The notes under the pieces were generated by a model. It ran no database searches and had not been told where the DNA came from. It worked only from the letters and a program-made list of their open reading frames with translations. DNA of 64,000 bases from Sciurus carolinensis (Eukaryota > Chordata > Mammalia > Rodentia > Sciuridae), in NCBI RefSeq assembly GCF_902686445.1, contig NC_062226.1, positions 16,278,001 to 16,342,000 of the forward strand. Direction: 5' to 3'. The stretch's first letter is position 1; every line of letters starts with the position of its first letter. This document shows, one piece after another, positions 46,986 through 58,159 of the stretch. The position numbers and the translations under genes were made by a program.

Positions 46986-47389
46986 TATTATTTGTTCCAG
47001 GTATCTTCTCCCCGACCTGTTCCATCTCTGTAAGGCCTCTGGCTACACCTGTCTCTGAGGATCTCACTTTCACTAGTTGTAGCAGGCTTTACAACAGAAC
47101 AGCTTCCTCATGTGAGAAGCAGTATTAGGGCTTACCTATTTGTGCCTTTTCTCATCCCTGCAGCTTAAAAACAGAATATCCAAAATAGATCTGATTCTTC
47201 AACCTGGATTCCAGAATGAAGAAAAACCAAGATGAGACCCACAACTGACCCACAACCAATAGTTACTAGGAGTAAGAAATCAGATATGATTGCCAAACCT
47301 ACTGAAATCTTGATTTTTTTCCTAGCAAAAGCTGAAAAATATAAAAGAAGTATAAACCTCATGATATTTATTAAAAACATTTTGGCAAT

Positions 47390-47870
47390 ATGTATTAGAG
47401 TCCTTACAAATCAGTTGATGCTATTGACTTACAAATTCCTTTCTATGACTCCATGTGCCAAGAGATTCATTGCAATATAACTCTTATTAGTGAAAATTGG
47501 AAGCAAGTCAAATGTCCAAAATTAGGAGAATGATTAAATAAATTATGATAAATTCATACTGAAAAATGTTATAGAACCATTACAGTTGTGTTTACAAGGG
47601 ATATTTAATGACATAAGAAAATAGTCACTGTATAATCTGAGCTGACAAACGTAAAACTTTGAAAATACAGAATGATGTCAAATATGTAATGTGTAAAAAT
47701 GTATATAAAAAGGTCAAAATGAAATATATAAAAATTTGTATATGTGCTTACTTCTAGATGGATAAGAAAACAAATAACTTATTCTTTATAGATTTTTGTT
47801 TTTTAAATATGAATCGATGTTTATATTTTAATTTTTTATAATTAGAAAAATTATAATTAATTTATCCTCT
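47390..47870 (+). mobile_element. Ancient L1 (L1M-type) 3' region
   Basis: ccaagagattcattgcaata, gtgaaaattggaagcaagtc, aaatgtccaaaattaggaga and atgattaaataaattatgat follow the classic order of old L1 3' ends ('ttggaaacaacctaaatgtccatcaataggggaatggttaaataaattatgg'). An AT-rich tail follows. Confidence 0.65.
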
Positions 47871-47950
47871 TTTGGCAAATGAGAGGAAAACTCAGAGTGT
47901 GTGAGTAGGTAATGATTGCACATTTATTTCTTTAATATTAGACTGCTCTG

Positions 47951-48110
47951 ACTGAATGTTTTAATATTCAATTTTCAAATATATTTGTTGTATAGATGAA
48001 AATCTAAAATTCACTAACCCTTCACATTACACTGAATGTTTTAATATTCAATTTTCAAATATATTTGTTGTATAGATGAAAATCTAAAATTCACTAACCC
48101 TTCACATTAC
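47951..48110 (+). repeat. Exact 80-bp tandem duplication
   Basis: 47951-48030 and 48031-48110 are identical over 80 bases (both start actgaatgttttaatattca and end cccttcacattac). There is no divergence between copies. Confidence 0.97.
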
Positions 48111-48145
<35 letters not shown>

Positions 48146-49160
48146 AAAAGAAGCTTTTCAGTTTGAGTCTACAGATTGGGACAAAATCTTTACCACATGC
48201 AACTCAGATAAAGCATTAATCTCTAGAATATATAAAGGACTCAAAAAAACACCAAAAAAACAATTAACCCAATCAATAAATGGGTTAAGGAACTAAACAG
48301 ACACTTCGCAGAAGATATACAATTGATAACAAATATTTGAAAAAAATGTTCAATATCTCTAGCAATTAGAGAAATGCAAATCAAAACTCCTGTAAGATTT
48401 TATCTCACTCTAATCAGAATGGCAATTATCAAGAGTACAAGCAACGATAAATGTTGGCGAGGATGTGGGGTAAAAGGAACACTTATATATTGCTGGTGGG
48501 AATGCAAAATGGTGCAACCATTATGGAAAGCAGTATTGAGGTCCCTCAGAAAACTTGGAACGGAACCACCATTTGACCTAGTTATCCCACTTCTCAGTTT
48601 ATACCCAAAGGACTCCAATCAGCCTATTTCAGTGACACAGCCACAATACTGTTTATAGCAGCTCAACTCACAATAGCTAAACTATGGAACTAACCTAGAT
48701 TCACTTCAACAGATGAATGGATAAATAAACAGTGGTATATATATGATGGATTATTACTCAGCTTAGAAGAAGAATGAAATAATGATATTTGCTGGTAAAT
48801 GGATAAAGTTGGAAAATATCATGCTAAGTGAAATAAGCCAAACCCCAAAAACTAAAGACTGAATTTTTTCTCTGATATGCCGATGCTAATTCACAAAAAG
48901 GAGAGGGGAAGGGAAGAATAGAGTTACTTTATATTAGGTAGAGGGAAGTGAAGGGAGGGGAAGGGGTATGGGCATAGGACGGATAGTAGAATGAAACCTC
49001 GTGTACATATATGACTGCATGACCAATGTGATCCTATAATATGTACAATCAGAAAAATGAGAAAATACACTTCATTTATGTATGATTTAACAAAATGTAT
49101 AAATGCATTCCACTGTCATATATAATTAGAACAAGTAAAAAAAATAAAAATAAATAAAAT
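48111..49160 (+). mobile_element. 5'-truncated L1 with short inverted 5' piece
   Basis: A T run (about 48114-48141) leads into a minus-strand scrap of ORF2 (48142-48175, tgctgaaaagaagcttttca). Plus-strand ORF2 C-terminus follows (48176-48880; frame 48374-48658 has CWRGCGVKGTLIYCWWECKM), then a G-rich 3' UTR (48900-48970), the signature aacaaaatgtataaatgcat and an A-rich tail. The inverted scrap and the following plus segment are adjacent parts of ORF2, as twin priming would leave. I found no clear target-site duplication. Confidence 0.82.
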
Positions 49161-49164
49161 CCAT

Positions 49165-49905
49165 TAACTTATAATATTTGAACAAAATTATATTAAAATC
49201 CAGAGAGAATCAGAGGTCATCATGTTTTATAATTGCTTTCTATCATTCATTCTTTCATTCATTCAAAAACTAGTTTGCACCTCCCAGGTTCTAAGTACTA
49301 GGATAAGCATAGAAGATTCCACAGTAGATAGAAATCACCCCTTCCCTAGTTTAGCTTCCTGTCAAGTACATATAGGATAATCTTTCTCATAATACCATCT
49401 TCTTTTACAATCCTTTTATTTCTTCTTCAAACATTGCTCCAATTATCAGAGTGACTTTACATTATACATGTGTAATAAATATTATTTCTGCATATGTTTA
49501 TTTCATTGGTTGATCTTAAATACCCAGACTGACCTAGAACTTTTCTCTACAGAGTATGGCACACCATTTACTCAGGAGTAGACAAAAATAGACCTCAGTT
49601 TCCCATGTACTCTATTATAGATTTACTAATTCTCCTTATTCTTTCCCAATGGCAGACTTTAGTTATTGTTTGAGTTTGACTTTATAAATAATTCTTCAAT
49701 TAGAATCCTTCCACACTTACTTTTACAGAAATAGTTATTTCTATACGACATTAAGGCCACTACTTTTGCACATGTTCCTCTTTCAGGAAGACCCTTTCTA
49801 GTGTTTATCTAACATACTCTGCTGTGCTGTTGAAAGTACCACTCAGATACTCCTTTTCCCTGAAGATGTTCCATTCATTAGCTTTGCTCAACTTTCATAG
49901 CTCAG
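49165..49905. other. Mostly unassigned; weak L2-like trace
   Basis: 49240-49330 (ttcattctttcattcattca, then aaactagtttgcacctccca) may be an old L2-like fragment. Otherwise nothing recognised. Confidence 0.4.
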
Positions 49906-49908
49906 AGA

Positions 49909-50335
49909 CTGTTTTAGTTAACATTTTTTGCTTCTGTGAGCAAGAGACCTGACTATAACAATTAGTGGAGGAAAAATTTACTTGGGGGGGCTCACAGTTT
50001 CAGAGGTCTCAGTCTACACACAACAGACTCCATTTTTAGAGCCAGAGATGAGGAAGAACACTATGACAGAAGAGTGTGGCAAAGGAAAACAGCTCATGAC
50101 ATAGCCACCAGGAAGCAGAGAGAGAGAGAAAGTGTTCCACTCTGTAGGACAAAATATATACCCCAAAGGCATGCCCAGCCACACCCCACCTACCTACAGT
50201 TACACCCACATAATATTTATCAGCAGATTAATATGTTGATTAGGTTAAGGATCTCAGAATCCTATCATTTCACTTCTAAGCTTTCTTGCATTGTCTCATG
50301 CATGAGCTTTCGGAGGATACGTAATATCTAAACCA
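49909..50335 (-). repeat. LTR- or transposon-like repeat, copy 2
   Basis: This is the second copy of the family at 46560-46985, in the same orientation: gcttctgtgagcaagagacc, ctcacagtttcagaggtctc, aggaagcagagagagagaga, caaaatatataccccaaagg, attgtctcatgcatgagctt. The 85-codon frame across it is a shadow. Confidence 0.5.
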
Positions 50336-50454
50336 TAATAGCCACTGCACTACTTGTCTATGGTTATCAATACAAAATAAAAGACTGGGTCATATAAGCA
50401 ATGGGTATTTCTTTTGTCACATTTCTATAAGCTAGAAATCCCAGATTGGGTTGT

Positions 50455-50725
50455 CAATAGTTAAATCTTCTAAGGTCCCTCTCCTTGTCTTGTACGTGGA
50501 TTTCTTCTCCCTGTCTCTTCTCATTGTCTTTCTTCTGTGCATGACCTTCCCTCTACATTGTATCCTACTTCTTGTAAGGACACCATTCATATTGGATTAG
50601 GCTTCATATACATGACCTTTTCTACCTCTATCTCCAAATGTAGTTCCTATCTCCAAATGTAGTCCTATTTCCAAGTAGTAGGGATTGGGACTTCAGTGTA
50701 TATAATTCAACCCATAACGGTATCA
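50455..50725 (-). mobile_element. MLT1-type MaLR LTR fragment, minus strand
   Basis: Motifs cttgtaaggacaccattcat, attggattaggcttcatata, ctatctccaaatgtagtcct, ggattgggacttcagtgtat and attcaacccataac match the inverse end of MLT1-type LTRs. A short local repeat (ctatctccaaatgtag, twice, around 50630-50665) lies inside. Confidence 0.6.
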
Positions 50726-50729
50726 CTGG

Positions 50730-52060
50730 TTTCCTTCTTTGCCCCCTGTCTAGTGTGTGAATCTATTGGATGAAAGTACAACTCAATAACCAGGACCTTG
50801 AGCAATGAGGTACTCAATATATACTGGCTGGACCAATTAGACGAATGTAATGAAGTACAGAAACCAAAAGAGCTCTAAACAGAGGAGGACAGAGGGAATG
50901 AAGAAGTCAGAGAAAGTTTCATAAACATGGACTAAACTTTGAGTAAAGGATAGATTAGTATTCACAGAAGCAGAGCTCTTTCCAAAAACAGAATAACATA
51001 TCCAAAATTATGAGGTAGACAAGATTTGGTAAATTAATGGGATGATGAAAAAAATCAAGATTTATAGGACTGTCAGAATTTAGATATTGCCTAATCCATA
51101 GGGACAACTTTTATAAACAAGGTGACTCAGTACCTTCTTGAACATCTCTAAAAATGTTAACATGATTATTCTAATTGCAGTATTAACTTGTTTCATTCAC
51201 TGAAACAACTGGTACCTATCAAACTTCCCTCATTCAAATATTATCTGAATGAGTTTGGCTTCATTTGTGTTGAACCTCTCCCTTCATCTGTTTGATACAT
51301 TTTCTTTAAACTACCATCTATTTCTCATACAGTGTTTATTAATATATTCATGTTTAAATATATGAACATACACAAATAAGGTTTGCTTATTTTATGAAAC
51401 TTCATATTATCAAAAGTGCTTGAAAACTAGTATCTGTTGGCTCAATAAAAGGTATCAGTATAAATACATTCACAGCTACACCAATTTTCATTAACTTAAT
51501 TATATATACACATACACATCCATAATTGTGCTACTTACCACAAGTGGTAAGTGCACCAAACTTTTGGAAAAATTCATTAGTGTAAACTTCTGATGTGAGG
51601 CTTAGATTAATCCATTTCCATTTGTCTGTTTTAGCAAATGCAAAATGTTAAGACTTATTATGGGGAAGAAATTCTGGTTTTGGATGGAGGTGGGATAGGG
51701 TGAAAGTTGGGATGAAATTGGAAAAGAACCAGTAGAACAACTTTCTCTGGAATTTTGCCCAAAGGCAGCGGTCATTTATTATAGAGCATCACCATGGTAG
51801 CTACATTAAAAGGTCAGTTCCCGTACTTAGAAACAGGTTCCTCGTAGTTCATGCTTTAATTTAAACTCAAAAATAATAGAACTCTATTTTAAATGATTAC
51901 AGATTAAACAATTCCCCTACAATCTGATTTCATCTGTAAATTTGCTCAGCAAATCCTTTCTCCATAAAGAATAGAAAAGAAAATTTCTAACCAGTACCAA
52001 TTTGAATGAGGACTTAAAAAGCTTATGCTGAAAAATCTCCTGAATTCCTCTTCCTGACTA
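50730..52060. other. Intergenic, no gene recognised
   Basis: AT-rich. 50860-51100 has a faint old-repeat flavour (agaggaggacagagggaatg, then aagtcagagaaagtttcata) but no firm call is possible. Confidence 0.45.
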
Positions 52061-52064
52061 ATTT

Positions 52065-52148
52065 CAATTTGCTTTGTGACCTTGAGCAATCATTTCTCTT
52101 AGGTGAACCTCAGGTTCTGAACCTGTGAAACAAGAGGATTGGATTGTT
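52065..52148 (+). repeat. MIR SINE fragment
   Basis: tttgctttgtgaccttgagc, then aatcatttctcttaggtgaa, cctcaggttctgaacctgtg and aaacaagaggattggat follow the MIR core ('gtgtgaccttgggcaagttacttaacctctctgtgcctcagtttcctcatctgtaaa'). Confidence 0.7.
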
Positions 52149-52149
52149 C

Positions 52150-52310
52150 CAGTGGTTCTCAGAGTGTGGTCTCTGCATCAAGAGCCTGGGCATCAGCGGG
52201 GAACCTGCAAGAAATGTGGATTCTCAGGCTCCCCTGCAGCAATCTCCATTTTAACAAATCCTCCCCAGGACTTAGATGCTAAACTTTAAGAGCTACTGGA
52301 CTAGGGGAAG
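52150..52310 (+). mobile_element. MER5A-type hAT DNA transposon
   Basis: It starts ccagtggttctcagagtgtg, then gtctctgcatcaagagcctg, gaaatgtggattctcaggct, cagcaatctccattttaaca and aatcctccccaggac, ending with a region near the other terminal repeat (aactttaagagctactgg). This is the full MER5A order at moderate divergence. It is non-autonomous and long inactive. Confidence 0.8.
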
Positions 52311-52429
52311 CAGAATGCTCCCTTGGCTCTACCATCTGTGAAGTGTTGGGATCTTGTGATCTTTGAATTAGAAAAAGAAAAAACACCCCGTGTTTTTAGA
52401 GGGAGGGGAAACTAGCTGGGATGAGCTGT

Positions 52430-53960
52430 TTGGAGAATGCATTTGCTCTTCAGAGGAGTGTCACCTGGCCTAACTAATGACTGCAGATCCCATGGGGAGA
52501 AAATTCTAGGGAGGGTTTCTCTTGCCACCTGGAAAGGAAGCAGTGACAATATGGGAGAATTCTCTCCCGGTGCTCAGGGATGGGAAGAGGCAGGCTGATA
52601 ATGTCTTCATTAGGAACAGCTTGGCATGCGTCACGCCTCACGTATACAAACAGAAGTGATGTGTGATTTGGCCTCAGGAACAGACTTCCCAATGATGTAA
52701 AAACTCCCATAAACCACTGTCTCTGTGTTGCATTTCCCCCCCCCCCCGAAATGTCAGGAAAAGTAGAGTTTTTAGGGAGAGGGAGAGCGGAAGCTGCGAG
52801 AAGGTGAGTCAAAGCAAAGCAAAGGAAAAGAGGAGGTTCTACAATCACCAAGTCCATGAGGCACTTTCTGTCCCACAGATTCCTGAGGATGCAACGATTT
52901 CCCCAGCACACAATTTCATTACAGCCCCAGTGGAGCCTGCGCAGATGCAGAAACAGAAACGGTGGGAACTGGAGGGGTGGCACCGGGGAGGAGGGAGAGG
53001 CAGAAAGGACGGCGAGCACCATCTAGTGGCCCGGGGAGACAAGGCTCCTGACCTAACAGCTGAGAATGGCTGGCACTGAAGCAGCGTGTTTAAAGAAAGC
53101 CTTTAATGCGGTTTAATTGCTGTTCCCTAGGGAATTAAGTAAAACCCAAGTTCCCCACCATGCACAAGCACAAAGTGACAGCCCTGAGAGTAATGACAGA
53201 GATTAGTGGACAGGAGGCTGCTACTGGATCACAGAATCCTGAACGTATTAACAATTCCTTTTACATCAAATGAGCTCCATGATTTACATGTGGAAAAGCT
53301 CATTCTGGCTTCAAATGAACCCTGAACCAGTGACATGGAACCAGAGGGAGAACAATGCCTGATTTTACAGATGCGAAAACTGAGGACCAGAGAGACATGA
53401 CTCGAGTTATGTAGAGCAAAGGGCAAGGACAAAACAGCAAGCCCAGCCAGCTCTGCTGCTGACACCAACCACGCCCACGGATCCCCAGCAAGTCTCTGAA
53501 CACTGGCAAGGCCAAGCTGTAAAACCCACAAGTTTCTCCCTTCAAAGAGCACCCCTGCGTGTTCCAGAGATTCCACAGCTTCCGTGCCAGAATGAAGACC
53601 TCCACTGCTTTCCACCATGAAGAACAGAGTTGGCCCTTGTTCTTCTCCTTGCTGAGTTATTCAACTAGTAGAGCCAACAAGATTCCAGCACAGGGAATAG
53701 TCAGGTAAGAAGCCAGGAACATCATATTGAATGACCCATTGGGTTGGTTGGAAAAGAGTGAAGTGTTTAAATTTCTCAGGGGCAAGGAAAAAGTAAAATT
53801 GCTTCTCTCAAAAGGAAACAAAACTCTCAAAGGGGAGGTTGGAGATGACAACCTTTGCCTGGCCCGTGCTCTGTCTGTGCAGCAAGATGCCACCGGAGTG
53901 AGTCATAGGAACCACTGTGGCAATCTCTCCAATTCTTTTACTTGAATGAACTTCCTCACA
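52430..53960. other. More GC-rich, largely repeat-free block
   Basis: This block is richer in GC than its surroundings, with few recognisable repeats (a MIR-like piece at 53350-53425 and a C12 run at 52736-52747). Frames of 129 and 182 codons on minus and 91 on plus overlap each other, and none shows a domain or clear splice structure. It could hold a regulatory element or a non-coding exon. I cannot support either from sequence alone. Confidence 0.35.
53350..53425 (-). repeat. MIR SINE fragment, minus strand
   Basis: gcctgattttacagatgcga, then aaactgaggaccagagagac matches the inverse MIR core ('attttacagatgaggaaactgaggcacagagag'). Confidence 0.6.
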
Positions 53961-53974
53961 CCCCATGTGTTTTC

Positions 53975-54450
53975 CTCACTCTCTTGTAAAGCAGATTGTA
54001 ATATTTTTCCTCTTGGAACTTTCCAGTGGCTTCCCATTGCACCCTCACAAGGAAACAGCTTTGACCAAGATCCATGATAAGAGTTAAGCTGGGCCATCTT
54101 GCACTAACCTTTTCCCTCTATTTTCTGCCATTTTCAGCAGCATCCAGTTGTCCTCGTCTTCTGACAGTTTCCAAGGAGCGAACCCAGGTGAAACCACAGT
54201 GAATGTGCGGTCATTTTTCATACATCAGAAGAAGCATTTCCTTGATGTGCTGGCACGTCCCTCTGGTCCCTGTTTAAATGTTACCTCCCCGCCTTCTCAG
54301 AGAGCTCTTCTTCCACCTGCCCTCCCTCCAATTCTCTACCACCTTATTTTTGGTCCTTTTCCACTTCTCATTTTCTACTCATTATATGCTAAAATCATTT
54401 ATTTGATTATTTACTTATTTATAATGTTACCCTAATTAGAGCAGGGCAAG
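53975..54450 (+). repeat. L2 LINE 3' region
   Basis: Motifs in L2 order: actttccagtggcttcccat followed by tgcaccctcac; later ccctgtttaaatgttacctc, cttctcagagagctcttctt and ctacccttatttttg-like text; ending with taattagagcagggcaagg. This matches 'ccagtggcttcccattgc … aaatgtcacctcctcagagaggccttccctgacc'. Confidence 0.6.
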
Positions 54451-54639
54451 GATAAAAAGAGATGATGCTACCATCATATTACCAGAATAGGACTAGGAGA
54501 GAATACGTAAGTAAGAAACATTTTCCTTCTATTACCAGGACTCAATGCAGAAATAGATGATCAAGTACTCAATGCATGTTGGTTGAGTATATCTAGCCAG
54601 TTCATTTAAGGGAAATGTGAACCAGAAACCTGTAGAAGA

Positions 54640-55057
54640 AAAGACAAGTCGTTTCAATAAATGGTGCTGGGTCAATCAAATGGGTATCCACAAGAAAAAA
54701 AAATTCTGAACTTTACATTGTACTGCTAAAAATTATTTTAAGGTGGATTGAATATGTAATTGTGAAAGGTAAAATAATGAAATGTCTAAAAGATAATATA
54801 AGAGAATATATTTATGATTTCATGCAGTAAATTTCTTAAAACAGGACATAAAATGTTCCAAATATAAAATAAATATGAGGTAAGTTTATCAAAATCAAAA
54901 TTAAAAGATGTTCTGAAAATATAAATCATGGAAGTTAAGAAGATATTTTCAATAGTATATCTAAAAAGAATTCAATAACAGAATATCGAAAGAACTCCTA
55001 TAAACATTTTTAAAAATAGAAAACACAATAGAAAAATAGGCCAAAAAAAGACACTTT

Positions 55058-55096
<39 letters not shown>

Positions 55097-55160
55097 ATGC
55101 TCAACATCATCATGCAAAATAAACCATGGGACATGGCTACACCTCTATACCACAGATCAG
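54640..55160 (+). mobile_element. Ancient L1 (L1M-type) ORF2 fragment
   Basis: cgtttcaataaatggtgctg, then ggtcaatcaaatgggtatcc and later tcaaaatcaaaattaaaaga and atgctcaacatcatcatgca are standard conserved strings of old L1 ORF2. The frame is fully decayed. The (AC)n tract at 55061-55094 has expanded inside. Confidence 0.7.
55061..55094 (+). repeat. (AC)17 microsatellite
   Basis: An uninterrupted AC dinucleotide run of 34 bases within the old L1 fragment. It is likely polymorphic. Confidence 0.95.
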
Positions 55161-55164
55161 AAAG

Positions 55165-55440
55165 AGATACACAGATGGAGAGATAATAGAGATAAATTAC
55201 AGATGATGACAGTACTATAGACAATTATGAATAAATGAATAGATGGTAAATAACAGATGTAAATATAGATGATAGGTGAATAGATAAAAAGATGATAATA
55301 ACAGCATGTTATCTGTTATAGATAACATGATAACCGATAATTATAGATAAATGGATAGATGATAGATAACAGATAGATACCTTGATAAAGAAAAAAGAAA
55401 AAGAGATGATAGGTTAATAATATCAATAGGGAAAAAAAAG
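55165..55440 (+). repeat. Degenerate GATA/GATG-rich low-complexity region
   Basis: Repeated gata, gatag and gatgat units with interruptions (gatagatgatagataacaga; atagataaaaagatgataat). 55300-55340 contains gttatctgttatagataac, an imperfect inverted repeat. It is a decayed tetranucleotide satellite. Confidence 0.75.
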
Positions 55441-55739
55441 AGAGCAATAAAGAAAGATAGGTAAAGTCTTTCATAAAGAGGCACAACATCCTCCACTCTC
55501 CATTGCTGTGAATTGACTGTGAATTATCTCAGTAACTTTGGTAAATTGCTTGTCAGTATCCTCTACAAGTGATTGTCGTACTTACCCTAGGATCCTGTAA
55601 TTCTCTTCAGGGTCGTACACCCAAAAGTAATGCAGGGCTGTGTACCCGAAGACAGGTACAAGAAGGCACATGACATTACTCCTAGTAATAGTGATTAGCA
55701 CTGCTGTTGATAGTATTCGTATCCTCAATAACACTATTA

Positions 55740-56075
55740 ATGTTAGTCTCAACTCTCATAAACAGTAGAATTAATAAAGTGATGCATACACAGAATGGAA
55801 TAATGTTCAGGAATGAAGATAACAAATTATTGCTATATGAGTGATCTGGATACATTTCACAAGTATAATACTAGGCAAAATAACTTACAGACTAATAGTG
55901 CACCAGTGACATTGCCTCTAGTTAAAGTTCAAAATCAGGCATTACCAATATCTAATGATATGAATAGGAATCAGAATAGAGGTCGACACTGTGTATAGGA
56001 TTGCCATGGACCTAGAGGTCAGTCTGAAAATTTAATGTGTTGATAGTGTATACCTAAAAAGAACCAAATAAAAAA
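55740..56075 (+). mobile_element. Ancient L1 3' end
   Basis: agaatggaataatgttcagg, then aatgaagataacaaattatt, tgagtgatctggatacattt and aagtataatactaggcaaaa follow old L1 3'-end order ('tggaatactattcagcaataaaaaggaatgaac … catggatgaatctcacaaacataatgctgagtgaa'). It is probably the continuation of the element at 54640, split by the GATA region and unrelated sequence. Confidence 0.6.
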
Positions 56076-56341
56076 ATGTTGTGAAAAAGAAGTCAGTACA
56101 GCAACTACTTTTATCTAATAGTCACAGTAATGTGGTTGTGCTGAAATTCCCATCCTTTCAGAGAACCAGTCATGGCTTTTAATAACTTTATTATTACTCA
56201 TCTTTACTTTTTAGATTATTTCCCCTAGAGAAGAAGCTTCTCTGATCGTTTAGTGGAATGTAGAAAAATAAGATCCATTTTAGAAAAAGCTTTTACAACT
56301 AACTTTCTAAAATTGTATTTTTTTTTGTTTTAAAATCTGTT

Positions 56342-56362
56342 GTGGTGTGTGTGTGTGTGTGT
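56342..56362 (+). repeat. Short TG microsatellite
   Basis: tggtgtgtgtgtgtgtgtgt run of about 20 bases. Confidence 0.85.
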
Positions 56363-56545
56363 ATACTTATCTATGTTTATGCAATCCATCCGAGCACTGA
56401 ATCCTTGTGTAGTGTGAAAGTTTTACAAATCATATTTAAAAGTATAATTTACAGAAAAAATGATAATGTTTTCCTTTCTAATCTGGGTGGTGCTTGTGAA
56501 AATTCATTAAATATGCATTCAGGATTTTGAACTTTTTTGCTTGCA

Positions 56546-56572
56546 AATATATATATATATATTATATATAAA
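56546..56572 (+). repeat. Short TA microsatellite
   Basis: Alternating TA with one break, followed by an AG-rich stretch (56600-56645). Confidence 0.8.
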
Positions 56573-56649
56573 GTGAAATAAATATTTCTTTGATAAAATA
56601 AGGAGAGAAGAGGGAGTCAGAAGGAAAGAAAGGAGAAAAGAAGAAACAA

Positions 56650-57540
56650 ATGAGAGAAAATTTCAAAAATAGAATTGCTTCACCTTTTGTTATTTCTCAT
56701 CAAACTGTTGGAAGTTTCATCACCTCAGTGTGGATGTTATCACCGACTGTGTCCAGTTCTGCAATGAATTCTAACCTACGTTCTGGAAATCTGTGTTGGT
56801 ATCTGCCATATAAGCACCATCTCCCAGTCTCTTTGGTCCTGGTGGCCTTCCTCCCAGGCAAAGATAACAGACACACAGGCGAAACCCAGATGATTTAAAC
56901 TAGTTCCCTTCTAATCTGCATAGAAGTATATAGACTTAGTACTACACCTGTCACTATCCTAAAGAAACTGTTAAAATCTTAGCAGTGAATCATCCAGTGG
57001 AAGGGACATGGCACTCAGACCATTTGAAAAATGGTGCAAACTGGGAAAAATTCATTTTGGGAAACAGAACCAAGGTGCATGTATGCTGTAGACCCTTAAC
57101 ACTTAGCTCCTCTACTACCTTCCACCGTCCCATATTGAGAAACTGCTACAGCTCAGGATTTAAGAAATTACAATTGTAAACAGGATTATGAAATAATGCT
57201 TTAAATTATTTTGATTATATTAGGTTGCAATATTCTAAATTAGTGGGACCCAATTCTTACTATTATTAGAAGTTAAAAATATATTCTCTGAACTTTATCC
57301 TAGACTTATTGATTCAGAAACTGGGGAACTGTATTTAGTAATACTTAATCATACAAGTAGCAGAAAACAGGGCTTAGTACTATCTTTTCTGAATTATAAA
57401 AATGCTATTGGAATCTCAGTTTTATCACATAAAATAGAATTGGGCAATTTACTTAGTTTTTTAATCCCTTCCTTTCTCATTAGTGACATGAAGATGACAA
57501 TTGAATTTATCTTTGAGCACGCAGCTTTGAGGGTTTATTC
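56650..57540. other. Intergenic, no feature recognised
   Basis: Frames at 56650-56898 (82 codons) and 56985-57179 (64 codons) on plus lack motifs and splice context. No repeat recognised. Confidence 0.45.
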
Positions 57541-57544
57541 TTTT

Positions 57545-57745
57545 TATTTTTTATTTTGTGTGTGTGTGTGTGTGTGGTGTTGGGGATTGAGCTCAGGGGC
57601 TCTCTACTGCTGAGCTACATCACAATATGTTACTTCTTTATTTTGAGACAACGTCTCTCTTAAGTTTCGCAGGCTGACCTTGAACTTGTGATCCTCATGA
57701 CTCACCTGGTATTTGCAGGCTTACCCCACCAACACCAGCCAACTT
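57545..57745 (-). mobile_element. B1-dID type SINE, minus strand
   Basis: In plus orientation it reads a (TG)n tract (about 57555-57576), the inverse ID half (ggggattgagctcaggggct, then ctactgctgagctacatc), then the inverse B1 half (ttttgagacaacgtctctct, caggctgaccttgaacttgt, gatcctcatgactcacctgg). It ends near gccaactttgag. Confidence 0.8.
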
Positions 57746-58019
57746 TGAGTTTTAAATGAATTGCTAAGGCTAGCACTGTATTTGACACATGTATGTTACT
57801 GGAAAATGTCATGTAATGTTCAAGTACCAATGCAAAACTAGCAAGCATCTAGAAACCACTCTCTTAAAAGACTTCCCTCATTTGCTCAGGGAATACTAGC
57901 ACAGAGATTATCAATTTATACTGTACCAACAAAAATACACATTAGTGGAATGTACCCTGCTCCCATGTCACTGTCACACTTTGGAATGTTTCTTCAATAG
58001 TTAATGTTTTTTACCTCTC

Positions 58020-58155
58020 CTATTGTAAGCCAAATGAGAGCAAGGTTCAGATCTATTTAGCTTATCATTATATTGGATATATTGAGTTTTCCTTCTAGCA
58101 TGGAGCCTGGACAGGTAGTAAGTAGGTCTGCAACTATAATGTGGCATAAATGAAC
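58020..58155 (+). repeat. L2-like 3'-end fragment
   Basis: tattgtaagccaaatgagag, then caaggttcagatctatttag and gcatggagcctggacaggta followed by gtaagtaggtctgcaactat match the ancient L2 tail order ('gtaagctccttgagggcagggaccatgtctgttt … cagtgcctggcacatagtaggtgctcaataaa'). Confidence 0.5.
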
Positions 58156-58159
58156 TCAT

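Noticed and set aside
52474..53618. 182- and 129-codon minus-strand frames as a possible gene
   Set aside because: Overlapping frames on both strands, no domain, no consistent splice sites; only the region is flagged.
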